The position numbers were made by a program, and so were the translations under genes. DNA of 64,000 nt, taken from Bacteroidota bacterium. Lineage in GTDB: Bacteria > Bacteroidota > Bacteroidia > Chitinophagales > LD1. Where the stretch lies: assembly GCA_947475165.1 (NCBI GenBank), contig CANJLD010000006.1, positions 117,780-181,779 of the forward strand, given 5' to 3'. The notes under the pieces are model-generated. The model saw nothing but the letters and a program-made list of their open reading frames with translations. It had not been told where the DNA came from and made no database searches. Shown here in pieces: positions 1-9,500 of the stretch (position 1 is its first letter; every line of letters begins with the position of its first letter).

Positions 1-313
1 TTAGTGCAGTGCCTGATTGCCCTATAAGTTGCGTAAAGAAAAACCAACCCATCATTCCGGTGCAAGCAAATACCGAATAGGGAACATGCAGATTAATATG
101 GATAACGCGCTGAAAAAAGAAATGAAAAATAAGAAGTGCCGTGAGCGGCTGAATGAAACTCCAGAAAACTCCCAGATAAGTTTGCGCGTATTGAATTTTT
201 AAATCGCGCTGCGCAAAAGTAACGATGAGCGCGTGTGACTTCCAAACCTCGCCAAGGTATGTAAGAAGGCTTTCGTTCTTTTTAGTAATAGATTTATAAA
301 GCGGCAGCGACAT
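1..313 (-). CDS. ABC-2 type polysaccharide/O-antigen exporter permease (partial)
   Basis: The first 104 residues of a membrane protein that continues past the left window edge. After a short cytoplasmic start (MSLPLYKSITKKNE) comes a segment of the kind FAQRDLKIQYAQTYLGVFW followed by SFIQPLTALLIFHFFFQ. This is the family signature of Wzm/KpsM/TagG-like ABC-2 permeases, which export surface polysaccharide through the inner membrane together with a separate ATPase. At least two hydrophobic helices are visible. The start ATG lies only 3 bases after the stop of the sulfotransferase gene upstream on the same strand, so the two are very likely one transcription unit. The ATPase partner should lie beyond the window. 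The family call rests on motif recognition in the N-terminal third only. Confidence 0.82.
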   Translation of the reverse strand, partial: MSLPLYKSITKKNESLLTYLGEVWKSHALIVTFAQRDLKIQYAQTYLGVFWSFIQPLTALLIFHFFFQRVIHINLHVPYSVFACTGMMGWFFFTQLIGQSGTAL

Positions 314-316
314 GGC

Positions 317-1192
317 TCAAAATAAATATTCTTTTGCGTAGGGTTCGAATAGATTTTCGTTTCGAAGTATTTCTGCCTTGCCTTTAAAAAGAGAAATTGT
401 TTTGTCGGACACTTCTAATAATTCCCTACTTGAAGAAAATAATTTCGTGAACGCATGAAGTTTGCGTGAATACAAAAAGTAAACATACAAGCCATAGATA
501 TTTTTCTGAATTGAATAAGGCAGCCAGCTAATTGACCGGCAAATGATACTTGAAAGCTTTCTGTAAGATTCCATTTCTTCCTTCTCCAGCGAAGCGTTTT
601 GCGTTTCTGTATCAAAGTTGAACGCAGGCAAATCAGCTTGTGTATTTATAAGGCGAAGAAATTCTGATGGGTTTTGTTTCAGCATTTCAAAAGGAAGTAT
701 TAAAACATCATTGCTGCCGAAAATTTCACGATAGATTTCAATCAGAAAATTGTAGTTGTAGAAATCTGAAAATATTTTGCTGTTCGCCTTTTCGAAATCG
801 GGGAAGGATAAAAAACCGCCTATGCTCACATATTGAGAATACATGGACTGCCATGCCGAAACGAAACCGCGTGTGATAAGCAAAATTTTTGCATCGGGAA
901 ATTCAGCGTGGAGTTGTAATGCTGTTTTCTTCTGTTGTGCTTGGATGTCGTAGTCTTTGAACTTCACTCCCACTATATCTAGATTGCCTTGCCAAACACT
1001 TAGTTGCTCTTCGCTAATTACAAAGTGCGTTTGCTCTTTTCTAAACTCTGCTTTCTGAATTTCAACTTCGCCCGAAAATTTATAGCTACCTAAAATACTA
1101 CCGGTGTAAAAAATATTTGGATGCGCACTAAAGTAGTGCTGCAAAAAAGTAGAAGCCGCTTTGGGGTAACCAATATGAATTAAGACTTTCAT
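317..1192 (-). CDS. Sulfotransferase family protein
   Basis: A 291-residue protein with the two PAPS-binding elements of sulfotransferases: a P-loop-like 5'-phosphosulfate motif at residues 6-16 (HIGYPKAASTF) and a 3'-phosphate motif near residues 107-120 (TRGFVSAWQSMYSQY, with Arg108 and Ser112 at the expected places). It would transfer sulfate from PAPS to a hydroxyl or amino group of a carbohydrate or other acceptor in the cytoplasm. It sits 24 bases after uvrB and 3 bases before a polysaccharide-export permease. By inference, a sulfated surface glycan is a reasonable guess for its product; the acceptor cannot be read from the sequence. Confidence 0.8.
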   Translation of the reverse strand: MKVLIHIGYPKAASTFLQHYFSAHPNIFYTGSILGSYKFSGEVEIQKAEFRKEQTHFVISEEQLSVWQGNLDIVGVKFKDYDIQAQQKKTALQLHAEFPDAKILLITRGFVSAWQSMYSQYVSIGGFLSFPDFEKANSKIFSDFYNYNFLIEIYREIFGSNDVLILPFEMLKQNPSEFLRLINTQADLPAFNFDTETQNASLEKEEMESYRKLSSIICRSISWLPYSIQKNIYGLYVYFLYSRKLHAFTKLFSSSRELLEVSDKTISLFKGKAEILRNENLFEPYAKEYLF

Positions 1193-1216
1193 TACGCTTT
1201 TCGATAAATGATGAAG

Positions 1217-3241
1217 CTATCTATCTCCAAATTTCTCCTTCAACATTTTCTGCATCGTAAGCATTTCATCGCGCAGTTTAGCTGCAGTGAGGTAATCAGT
1301 TTCTTTAGAAGCTTCCAACATTTTTTTGCGTGTTGCTTCAATGGCTTTATGCAATTGAACAGCATTCATGTATTGAACCACCGGTTCGGCAACCATGCTT
1401 ACTTCTTCTTCCATTTCGGCATAAGGAGAAACGCGAATACTGAGAATAGATGTTTGCTGCATAATATCTTCTTTGCTCTTGAAAATAGTGAGCGGAGTGA
1501 TATTGTGCTCTGTGTTATACTTAATCTGCTTTTCTCTTCTGCGGTTGGTTTCATCAATGGTCAATTGCATGCTGTTGGTTATTTTATCGGCATACATAAT
1601 AACCTTGCCATTCACATTTCGCGCAGCGCGACCTGCTACCTGAATCAAACTTCTGCGGTTGCGGAGGAATCCTTCTTTATCTGCATCAAGAATGGCAACG
1701 AGAGAAACTTCCGGTAAGTCGAGACCTTCACGCAATAAGTTCACGCCAATCAGCACATCAAATTTTCCGAGACGCAAATCGCGGATAATTTCTATCCGGT
1801 CAAGTGTATGTACTTCGCTGTGAATGTAGCGGCACTTGATGCTAACGCGCGCCAAATATTTATTCAACTCCTCTGCCATCCGTTTGGTGAGCGTGGTAAT
1901 TAAAACGCGTTCGTTCTTCTTCACGCATTCATCAATTTCTTCCAGCAAATCATCAATCTGATTTAAGCTTGGGCGCACTTCAATTGGCGGGTCGAGCAGA
2001 CCTGTTGGGCGAACCACTTGCTCCACAAAACTTCCTTCGGTTTGTGCCATCTCATAATCACCTGGTGTGGCACTTACATAAATTGCCTGCTTCATCAAGG
2101 TTTCAAACTCAGGAAAATTAAGCGGACGATTATCCATTGCAGAAGGCAAACGGAAACCATATTCCACCAAATTCATTTTACGCGACCGGTCACCGCCACT
2201 CATACCGCCAATTTGCGGAATAGTTTGATGGCTTTCATCTACTACCAATAAAAAATCATCAGGAAAATAATCGAGCAGGCAATACGGACGAGTGCCCTTT
2301 GCTCTTCTATCTAAAAAACGTGAATAGTTTTCGATGCCGGAACAATAACCGAGTTCGCGCATCATTTCCATGTCAAACTCAACGCGCTCTTTCAATCGCG
2401 CTGCTTCTACATATTTTCCAACCGATTTAAAATATTCGAATTGAGTGTTCAACTCCAATTGAATTTCATCAATAATTCTTACCAGCGAATCTTTAGAAGT
2501 AACGTAGAGATTAGCAGGGAAAATAGAGGTCATCGTCAATTTGCCGAGCGTTCTGCCGGTTGAAGTTTCAAAGCTTTCTATTTCTTCAATCTCATCACCA
2601 AAAAATGTAACGCGGAAAGCGTAATCAAGATATGGCAGGGCAATTTCAATTACATCGCCTTTTACACGGAAAGTTCCGCGCTGCAATTCCTCTGCACGCG
2701 AATAAAGCGAGTTAACCAATTTGTGCAGAAAAGCATTCCGTGCCAACACCTGACCGGTGTGAATACGGATAATTCCGTTTTCAATTTCCACCGGATTTCC
2801 CAAACCGTAAATACAACTCACCGATGCTACCACAATAATATCTCTGCGCCCCGAAAGAAGAGAAGCAGTTGCACTCAATCGCAGCTTGTCAATTTCTTCA
2901 TTAACCGCTAAATCTTTTTCAATGTAGGTGCCGCTCGAAACAATGTATGCTTCCGGTTGATAGTAATCGTAGTACGAAACAAAATACTCTACCGCATTAT
3001 CGGGGAAAAATTGTTTGAACTCTCCGTAAAGTTGCGACACCAGCGTTTTGTTATGTGTCAATACCAAAGTAGGTTTCTGCACTTGCTGAATAACATTTGC
3101 CACTGTAAATGTTTTACCGGAACCGGTGACACCCAGCAACACCTGATGTTTTTCATTCTGCTGAACGCCCTGCACCAATTGCTTAATTGCTTCGGGCTGG
3201 TCGCCTGCGGGTTGGTATTTTGTAGTAAGGTTAAAATTCAT
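1217..3241 (-). CDS. uvrB: UvrABC system protein B (excinuclease helicase subunit)
   Basis: A 674-residue UvrB, the usual length. It loads onto damaged DNA with UvrA, verifies the lesion and recruits UvrC for incision. Visible features are Walker A at residues 37-45 (GVTGSGKTF, Lys43), the damage-probing beta-hairpin region (YFVSYYDYYQPEAYI, about residue 88), the DEAD-box-like DESH motif (LLVVDESHQTIPQ, about residue 336), the helicase C-terminal motifs (LLREGLDLPEVSLV and QVAGRAARN), and a C-terminal UVR coiled coil (LRDEMLTMQKMLKEKFGD) that binds UvrC. It is divergent from the DUF5606 gene across a 117-bp spacer and is followed closely by the sulfotransferase gene. Confidence 0.98.
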   Translation of the reverse strand: MNFNLTTKYQPAGDQPEAIKQLVQGVQQNEKHQVLLGVTGSGKTFTVANVIQQVQKPTLVLTHNKTLVSQLYGEFKQFFPDNAVEYFVSYYDYYQPEAYIVSSGTYIEKDLAVNEEIDKLRLSATASLLSGRRDIIVVASVSCIYGLGNPVEIENGIIRIHTGQVLARNAFLHKLVNSLYSRAEELQRGTFRVKGDVIEIALPYLDYAFRVTFFGDEIEEIESFETSTGRTLGKLTMTSIFPANLYVTSKDSLVRIIDEIQLELNTQFEYFKSVGKYVEAARLKERVEFDMEMMRELGYCSGIENYSRFLDRRAKGTRPYCLLDYFPDDFLLVVDESHQTIPQIGGMSGGDRSRKMNLVEYGFRLPSAMDNRPLNFPEFETLMKQAIYVSATPGDYEMAQTEGSFVEQVVRPTGLLDPPIEVRPSLNQIDDLLEEIDECVKKNERVLITTLTKRMAEELNKYLARVSIKCRYIHSEVHTLDRIEIIRDLRLGKFDVLIGVNLLREGLDLPEVSLVAILDADKEGFLRNRRSLIQVAGRAARNVNGKVIMYADKITNSMQLTIDETNRRREKQIKYNTEHNITPLTIFKSKEDIMQQTSILSIRVSPYAEMEEEVSMVAEPVVQYMNAVQLHKAIEATRKKMLEASKETDYLTAAKLRDEMLTMQKMLKEKFGDR

Positions 3242-3358
3242 CGAACTGCAACATTACAGTTTATACTTGATTGTTTTATTGTTTTTGAATCTCCGAACCG
3301 TGTCACGGGTATTCTTCTTGGCAGATATTTCTATTTTAGCACCCCTAAAAAATAAAAT

Positions 3359-3898
3359 ATGGACTTATCAGAAATTGTAGCTATTCCGGGAATGCCGGGT
3401 TTATTCAAAATTACTGCGCGCAGAAACGATGGTTTGATTGTTACTTCGTTGCTAGACGACAAAACACAATTCGTTTCGGGCAGAAACAATCTTTTCAGCA
3501 CGCTCGATAACATTACTATTTACACTACCGAAGACCCGATTGTTTTGAAAGAGGTTTTGGCTTCTATAAAGAAAGACGGAACGGCTGTGCCTGATGCAAA
3601 AGATGAGAAAGTGCTGAAAGCATGGATGGAGAAAGTTCTTCCAACTTACGACAAAGAGAAAGTGCATGTAAGCGATATGAAGAAACTGGCCAAGTGGTAC
3701 AGTATTCTTGATTCAAAAAGTTTGATTGAAGAACTGATTGCTGAAAAAACAGAAGAAGAAAGTGCAGAAACAGAAGCGAAAAAAGATTTGCCGAAAAAGG
3801 AAAGCAAGCACATTGTCACAAAATCTGACCAAGGTTCTAAAGCTACCAGCAAACCCGCACCAGTTCGCAAAATAACTACACCAAGAAAAGCTACCTAA
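3359..3898 (+). CDS. DUF5606 family protein
   Basis: A 179-residue soluble protein matching the Bacteroidota DUF5606 family. It opens with LSEIVAIPGMPGLFKI, continues with GLIVTSLLDDKTQFVSG and ISIFTxED-like strands, then a helical region (LKEVLASIKKDG and a WMEKVLPTYDKEKVHVSDMK segment). The last 55 residues are a low-complexity tail rich in Glu, Lys, Thr and Pro. The molecular function is not known. It is followed 48 bases later by the M3 peptidase on the same strand, so co-transcription is possible. A TATTTTAG box 20 bases upstream of the ATG resembles the local -7 promoter element. Confidence 0.8.
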   Translation: MDLSEIVAIPGMPGLFKITARRNDGLIVTSLLDDKTQFVSGRNNLFSTLDNITIYTTEDPIVLKEVLASIKKDGTAVPDAKDEKVLKAWMEKVLPTYDKEKVHVSDMKKLAKWYSILDSKSLIEELIAEKTEEESAETEAKKDLPKKESKHIVTKSDQGSKATSKPAPVRKITTPRKAT

Positions 3899-3946
3899 GA
3901 AAGGGACGAGCGCGAGGGGCAAAGGACGAGTGAAATACAAGAAACT

Positions 3947-5680
3947 ATGACATCAGAAACATATCAGGGTATCGAAATTCCTGAGCGTAAGAAGCGAACT
4001 TTTGTAGCTGAAAATTTCGACCCCTCCACCTGGGAAGCCATTGAACCGTATTACAAAAATCTTTTGGACAGAAACATTAATTCGTTAGATGAATTAAAAA
4101 ACTGGCTGAAGGACTGGAGCGAACTGGATGCCGTACTTGGTGAAATAGGACGCTGGATTTACGTGCGCACCACCATTGATACTTCAGACGAGAAAGCCAA
4201 GGCGGCTTTGATGAATCAGTATGTAAATATTTATCCGAAGTTGAGCGTTCAGGTAAATTTGCTCGACAAAAAATTTGTTTCCTCTCCCTTTATTGACGAG
4301 TTAGACCAGGATGTGTTTTTCACGACCATTCGTAAAACAAAAAAATCACTCGAGCTTTTCCGTGAAGAAAATATTCCGCTACAAAGCGAGTTGAATATGA
4401 AGCAAAGCACCTTCGACCAAATTGCCGGTGCGCAGAGCATTCATTACAACGGCACTGAACTAACGGTGCAGCAGGCGCAGGTTTATTTAAAAAGCAACAA
4501 CCGCGAACAGCGCGAAGAAATTTTCCGTTTGATAAATGAAAGAAGATTGCAGGATGCGGAGAAACTGGATTCACTTCTTACCGAACTGATTCAACTTCGC
4601 ACACAAATTGCAAAGAATGCCGGTTTCGAAAATTTTATGGAGTATCGTTTCAACGAGCTTGCGCGTTTCGACTACACACCGGCTGACTGTCTTAAGTTTC
4701 ATGCCTCCATTGAAGAAGTATTGATGCCGCTCGTGAATCAATTGTTTGAGGAGCGCAAAAAAGAACTTGGTTTAGATACGCTCAAACCTTGGGACAGAGA
4801 AGTTGACCCGAGCGGCAAAGCTCCGCTTAAGCCGTTTAATTCTACCGAGGAACTGATTGACAAAACCATTCAGTGCTTTAATCGGTTAGATACTTATTTC
4901 GGTGAGCGCATTGAGATTATGAAGCGTATGAATTACCTCGACCTTGATTCGCGTATGAAGAAAGGACCGGGCGGATATAATATGACCATGCCCGAAATTG
5001 GCGTGCCGTTTATTTTTATGAATTCAGCGAATTCAGAAAGCGATTTAGTTACGATGGTGCACGAAGGCGGACATGCCATTCATACTTTCCTTTCGCACGA
5101 TTTGGAGTTGAATGCTTTTAAAGATACTACCAGCGAAGTGGCAGAAGTAGCTTCCATGGGTATGGAGTTGATGAGCATGGAGCATTGGGATATTTTTTAT
5201 TCGAACCCCGAAGATTTAAAACGCGCCAAGAAAAATCACCTTCAGTATATTCTTACCATACTTACTAAAACATGTTTGGGTGATAGCTTCCAGTTCTGGC
5301 TTTATCAAAATCCAAATCATACGGTTGAAGAAAGAAGAGCAAAATGGGCTGAACTGAATAAGCGTTTTACTTCATCTACGGTTGACTGGACAGGCAACGA
5401 AACATTTTTAGCAACCGGTTACCAAAGCATTCTGCATTTTTATATAGTGCCGTTCTATTACATTGAGTATGCATTTGCAGAACTTGGTTCATTGGCACTC
5501 TGGAGAAATTTCAAGCAAAATCCTTCTAAAGCAATTAACGATTACAAAAATGCTTTGCGTTTGGGATACACAAAACCTATTCCTGTTTTTTACGAAACAG
5601 CCGGAGCCAAATTCGATTTCAGCAAACCGTATATATCTACTTTGGTAGATTTCTTAAAAGAAGAACTGGCGAAGTTGTAA
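3947..5680 (+). CDS. M3 family oligoendopeptidase (PepF-like)
   Basis: A 577-residue zinc metallopeptidase of family M3. The catalytic HEGGH sits at residues 372-376 (MVHEGGHAIHTF) and the third zinc ligand lies about 25 residues later in SEVAEVASMGMELM. The N-terminal half is the all-helical domain that restricts substrates to short peptides. Such enzymes act in the cytoplasm on oligopeptides; no signal peptide is visible. The PGGYNMTMPEIGVPFIFMN segment ahead of the active site is typical of the PepF/oligoendopeptidase group. The stop is followed at once by an array of 7-bp units. Confidence 0.93.
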   Translation: MTSETYQGIEIPERKKRTFVAENFDPSTWEAIEPYYKNLLDRNINSLDELKNWLKDWSELDAVLGEIGRWIYVRTTIDTSDEKAKAALMNQYVNIYPKLSVQVNLLDKKFVSSPFIDELDQDVFFTTIRKTKKSLELFREENIPLQSELNMKQSTFDQIAGAQSIHYNGTELTVQQAQVYLKSNNREQREEIFRLINERRLQDAEKLDSLLTELIQLRTQIAKNAGFENFMEYRFNELARFDYTPADCLKFHASIEEVLMPLVNQLFEERKKELGLDTLKPWDREVDPSGKAPLKPFNSTEELIDKTIQCFNRLDTYFGERIEIMKRMNYLDLDSRMKKGPGGYNMTMPEIGVPFIFMNSANSESDLVTMVHEGGHAIHTFLSHDLELNAFKDTTSEVAEVASMGMELMSMEHWDIFYSNPEDLKRAKKNHLQYILTILTKTCLGDSFQFWLYQNPNHTVEERRAKWAELNKRFTSSTVDWTGNETFLATGYQSILHFYIVPFYYIEYAFAELGSLALWRNFKQNPSKAINDYKNALRLGYTKPIPVFYETAGAKFDFSKPYISTLVDFLKEELAKL

Positions 5681-5708
5681 GTGGTGAATGGCGAGTAGCG
5701 AGTAGTAA
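5681..5708 (+). repeat. Degenerate heptanucleotide array
   Basis: Directly after the peptidase stop codon come four 7-bp units in register: GTGGTGA, ATGGCGA, GTAGCGA, GTAGTAA. This is the left-arm type of array also seen at 36.4, 42.4, 44.0 and 55.8 kb. No full right arm is visible here; only a short GGGACGTCC palindrome follows. Confidence 0.6.
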
Positions 5709-5759
5709 AGAGGGACGTCCTCACAATTACGATTTAACTTATTAAACAATATAGTTTTT

Positions 5760-6515
5760 ATGAAAAAAATTCAACTCCTCTTTTTGTTTCTTGTTATGGC
5801 TACCGGGGCATTTAGCCAAGCATGTGTAATAGACACCAACAGCTTCGAACTGTTTGCCCCGTCATCTGACGTTTTGCCTTGTGTGGTGCGCAATGCTCCA
5901 TACGATATTACGCTGCAAATTTTTTGTCCGCCAACGCTTGGGGGCATTAGTATAGATTCTATCAAGGTAACCAGCTTCCCGGGTTTACCGGTGGGGCTTA
6001 CTAAAACAACTTATCCAGCTAATGGTATTGTTTATCCTTTGGGCAGAATGTGCATTAACATTGCCGGCACTACTACCGATACCGTGGGCTATTACCAAAT
6101 TCTTTACAACGGCACCGCTTACACGCAGGCTGGCAATGCGCCCTTTTCTTATTTGCGCGCCAACGTTCCCGGAGCTTTGCCCGATTACGCGCTTACCGTT
6201 ATTGATTCAGGTGCGTTTTGCGCCCATACCGATACTGTAGCCACCGGTATTAAGAACATAAGCAACGCAGCTATGTTTTCGGTTTACCCTAACCCGAGCA
6301 CCGGTGTGTTTACTTTTACTTTGCCAGAGGCACAAAAGCTGAGCGGAGAAATAAACGTAAGCGATATAACCGGACGCGTGGTGTTTACCCAAAAAACCGA
6401 AGCCGCACCTTTCTTTCAAACCACTATCGATATCAGCCGGTTTGCCAAAGGCATTTACTTCGTGCAATACCGCACGGCTGAAGGTGTAGCTTCTAAGAAA
6501 ATTACCAAGGAATAA
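5760..6515 (+). CDS. Secreted protein with T9SS type A sorting domain
   Basis: A 251-residue exported protein. Residues 1-20 are a Sec signal peptide (MKKIQLLFLFLVMATGAFSQ). The C-terminal 80 residues are a type A T9SS sorting domain, with the VYPNPSTGVFTF opening at about residue 174, the DITGRVVF strand and the terminal FAKGIYFVQYRT motif followed by a basic end. The middle of about 150 residues, with cysteines near the start, has no recognised domain. It should be translocated by the type IX system to the surface or medium. It appears monocistronic, 80 bases after the M3 peptidase. Confidence 0.88.
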   Translation: MKKIQLLFLFLVMATGAFSQACVIDTNSFELFAPSSDVLPCVVRNAPYDITLQIFCPPTLGGISIDSIKVTSFPGLPVGLTKTTYPANGIVYPLGRMCINIAGTTTDTVGYYQILYNGTAYTQAGNAPFSYLRANVPGALPDYALTVIDSGAFCAHTDTVATGIKNISNAAMFSVYPNPSTGVFTFTLPEAQKLSGEINVSDITGRVVFTQKTEAAPFFQTTIDISRFAKGIYFVQYRTAEGVASKKITKE

Positions 6516-6593
6516 TTTTTGCAAGTAAGATTTGTAGAATAAAAAAGGGGCAGGAAACCACGCCCGCCCCTAAGAATGAAAAATGAAAATTGT

Positions 6594-9500
6594 TTATCGC
6601 AGTATTGTAATGCTGCCTTTAAAAACCTTTTCGTTGTGCCCGTCTAAAAAAACGGCTCTCATTACATACACACAAACGGTAGGTTCCAGCAATTCACCTT
6701 TGTAAATTCCATTCCAAGTAAAGGTTGGTTCGTTGGCTTCAAAAACTTTTTCGCCCCAACGGTCAAAAATCATAATGTTGAATTTTTTAATGCCCGCTAA
6801 ATTTCCATACAGTTGCAGCACATCGTTGTTGCCGTCACCATTTGGAGAGAACGCATTAGGCGTATAAACCGTATGGTCTTCAATCACCGTTACCGAAACC
6901 GTGTCTATGGCTTCGCAGCCATTCGTATCAATTCCAATTACGGTATACAAAGTAGAATGACCGGGCTGAACCGTTACATCGGTGCAGGTGCTGCAATCCA
7001 TACCAAAAGTTGGAGTCCAGTTAAAAACTGTTTGAGCCGAACCGGTAGTGGTCACATGCAAATCAGCCGTCTGCCCCAGCGTAATAGTTCCGCCACCGGT
7101 GGCGTTTATGCTAAAGGTGCCAAGATTAGTTACCGTAAAAGCAGTATCAAACGGGCAGTTATTTGCATCGCGCACCACCACCGTATAAGTTCCGGGATGA
7201 ATATTGCTGAGGTCTTCGGTAGTGGCACCGGTGCTCCACAAATAAGTATAAGGAGCCGTGCCGCTGTTCACCGTCAAATTAATTCCGCCTTTGGAGTTTG
7301 TGCAGGCAAGCTGGTCAACCGCTGCGCTTACATTCAATTGAGGCAAAGTATTGATAGAAGCTATAGCGATTCCAGTGCATCCGTTTACATCGGTTACCGT
7401 CATACTATAAGTTCCTGCACTTACATTCGTCAAATCTTCATTGGCAGAATTATTATTCCAATAGTATTGATAAGGAGAACTGCCACCGGTCATAGTAACG
7501 TTTACGTTTCCGGTAGAAACACCTGCACAGGCAATATCAGTAGACGCAATTCCGATTGCGAGCAGCGATGGCTCTATAACAGTTATGGCATTTATGTTTG
7601 CTACACAACCGTTACTGTCAGTTACAGCTACTGAATATGAACCATCGCCCACACCCATCAAATTGCGCGAAGAAGCACCGGTGTTCCAGTTAAAATGGTA
7701 TGGAGGAAGCCCTCCGCTTACCTGCGTAAAGATGTTCGCATTAGTAAGCGAATAACAAGTCACGTTCGTATGATGCTCTGTAAGTGTAAGCGGATTGGTA
7801 ACAGCGAGAACTGCCGCACCGGTGGTGGTGCAACCGTTGTTATCGGTTACTACTACTGAATATGTTCCGGCAGTTAAACCTTGCGGGTCTTCGACTGTTC
7901 CACCGGTATTCCATAAATAATCCATAGGAGGAACGCCACCGGTCACTGTAGTATTTATACTTCCGTTACTTCCACCCATACAAAGCGGGTCGGCTTTTGC
8001 AACAGCTACCTGCATAGCTACCGGTTGAGTAATAGTAGCTGTAGTTGTGGCAGAACATGAATTAGCATCGGCAACAGTTACGTTATAAGTTCCGGCTGAA
8101 AGTCCTGTTCTATTTACCGTAGTAATCCCACCGCCCCAATTGTAACTATAAGCAGTAGTGCCACCGGTGGCAGAAGTATTGATAGCTCCGTTGTTTCCGC
8201 CAAAGCAGGTAACGTTAGTGGCAGAAGTAACTGCTATAACTAATGCCGATGCCGGTTGATTTATAACGGCAGAAGCAGTAGCTGAGCAGGAATTGGCATC
8301 AGTTACAGTAAGGTTATAAGTTCCGGCACTTAATCCTGTTCTGTTTGGTGTAGTAATACCTCCGTCCCAGTTGTAAACATAACCGGTAGTTCCACCGCTT
8401 ACGGTGGTAGTAATAGCTCCGTTATTTCCACCAAAGCATAAAACATTAGTAGCAGAAGAAACAGCAGCCGTTAACGCAGATGCCGGTTGCGTAATAGTAG
8501 CTGACAATGAAGTTGAGCAAGCGTTCGCATCGGTAACAGTTACGCTATAAGTTCCGGCAGTTAATCCGGTTCTATTTGGAGTAATAATGCCCCCTCCCCA
8601 ATTATAAGTGTAAGATGGGGTTCCGCCTGTTGCCATAGTATTGATAGTACCGGCATTGCCTCCAAAACATAAAATGTTTGTCGTTGAAGAAACAATGACA
8701 TTTAAGGCTGAAGTGGGTTGTGTAATTGTTGCAGAAGCGGAAGCTGAACAGCCATTGGCATCTGTAATAAGTACCAAATAATTTCCGTTAGTAAGTCCGG
8801 TTCTGTTTGGCGTATTGTTACCACCGCCCCAGTTGTATAGATAAGGGATAGTGCCACCGGTAGCTGAAGTGTTTATAGTTCCATTGTTTCCTCCATAGCA
8901 GGTAACGTTTGTAGCAGAAGCTACAGCAATGCTTAAAGCATAAGCCGGTTGTGTAATAATTGCCGAAGTAGTTGCTGAACATAAACCAGCATCGATAACC
9001 GTTACGGTATAAGTTCCGGCACTTAATCCGATTCTATTTGGTGTTGTGATGCCACCACCCCAGTTATAAGTGTAAGCAGCAGTTCCACCGGTAACATTTG
9101 TTGTGATGGTTCCGTTGTTTCCGCCAAAGCATAAAACATTAGTAGCAGAAGAAACTATCACACTTAAAATATTCGGCTGAGCAACAATGGCAGTTTTCGA
9201 AACGGTGCAATTGTTTGAATCGGTCACTACCACGGTGTAAGTTCCGGTAGCAAGATTAGTTCTGTCTTCAGTTGTAATACCTCCACCCCAATTAAAAGTG
9301 TAAGGAGTAACTCCACCCAAAACCGATAAATCCATGGCACCGGTGTTCCCTCCCGAGCAATTCGGATTATTTACAATAGTAGTTGCACTCAAAGCAGAAG
9401 TGGGTTGCGTAATTACCGCGTTTGAAGAAGCGGTGCATCCTTTGTTATCGGTAACTGTAACCGGATAAGTTCCTGCAACCAGATTAATTCTGTTTGGAGT

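Noticed and set aside
3899..3946. A possible heptamer array (GGACGAG repeats) before the M3 peptidase
   Set aside because: The two GACGAG copies are 20 bases apart, not a multiple of 7.
8000..9200. Regular repeats that might be taken for a CRISPR array
   Set aside because: Units are about 220 bp, translate in one frame into SprB-type domains, and have no spacer pattern.
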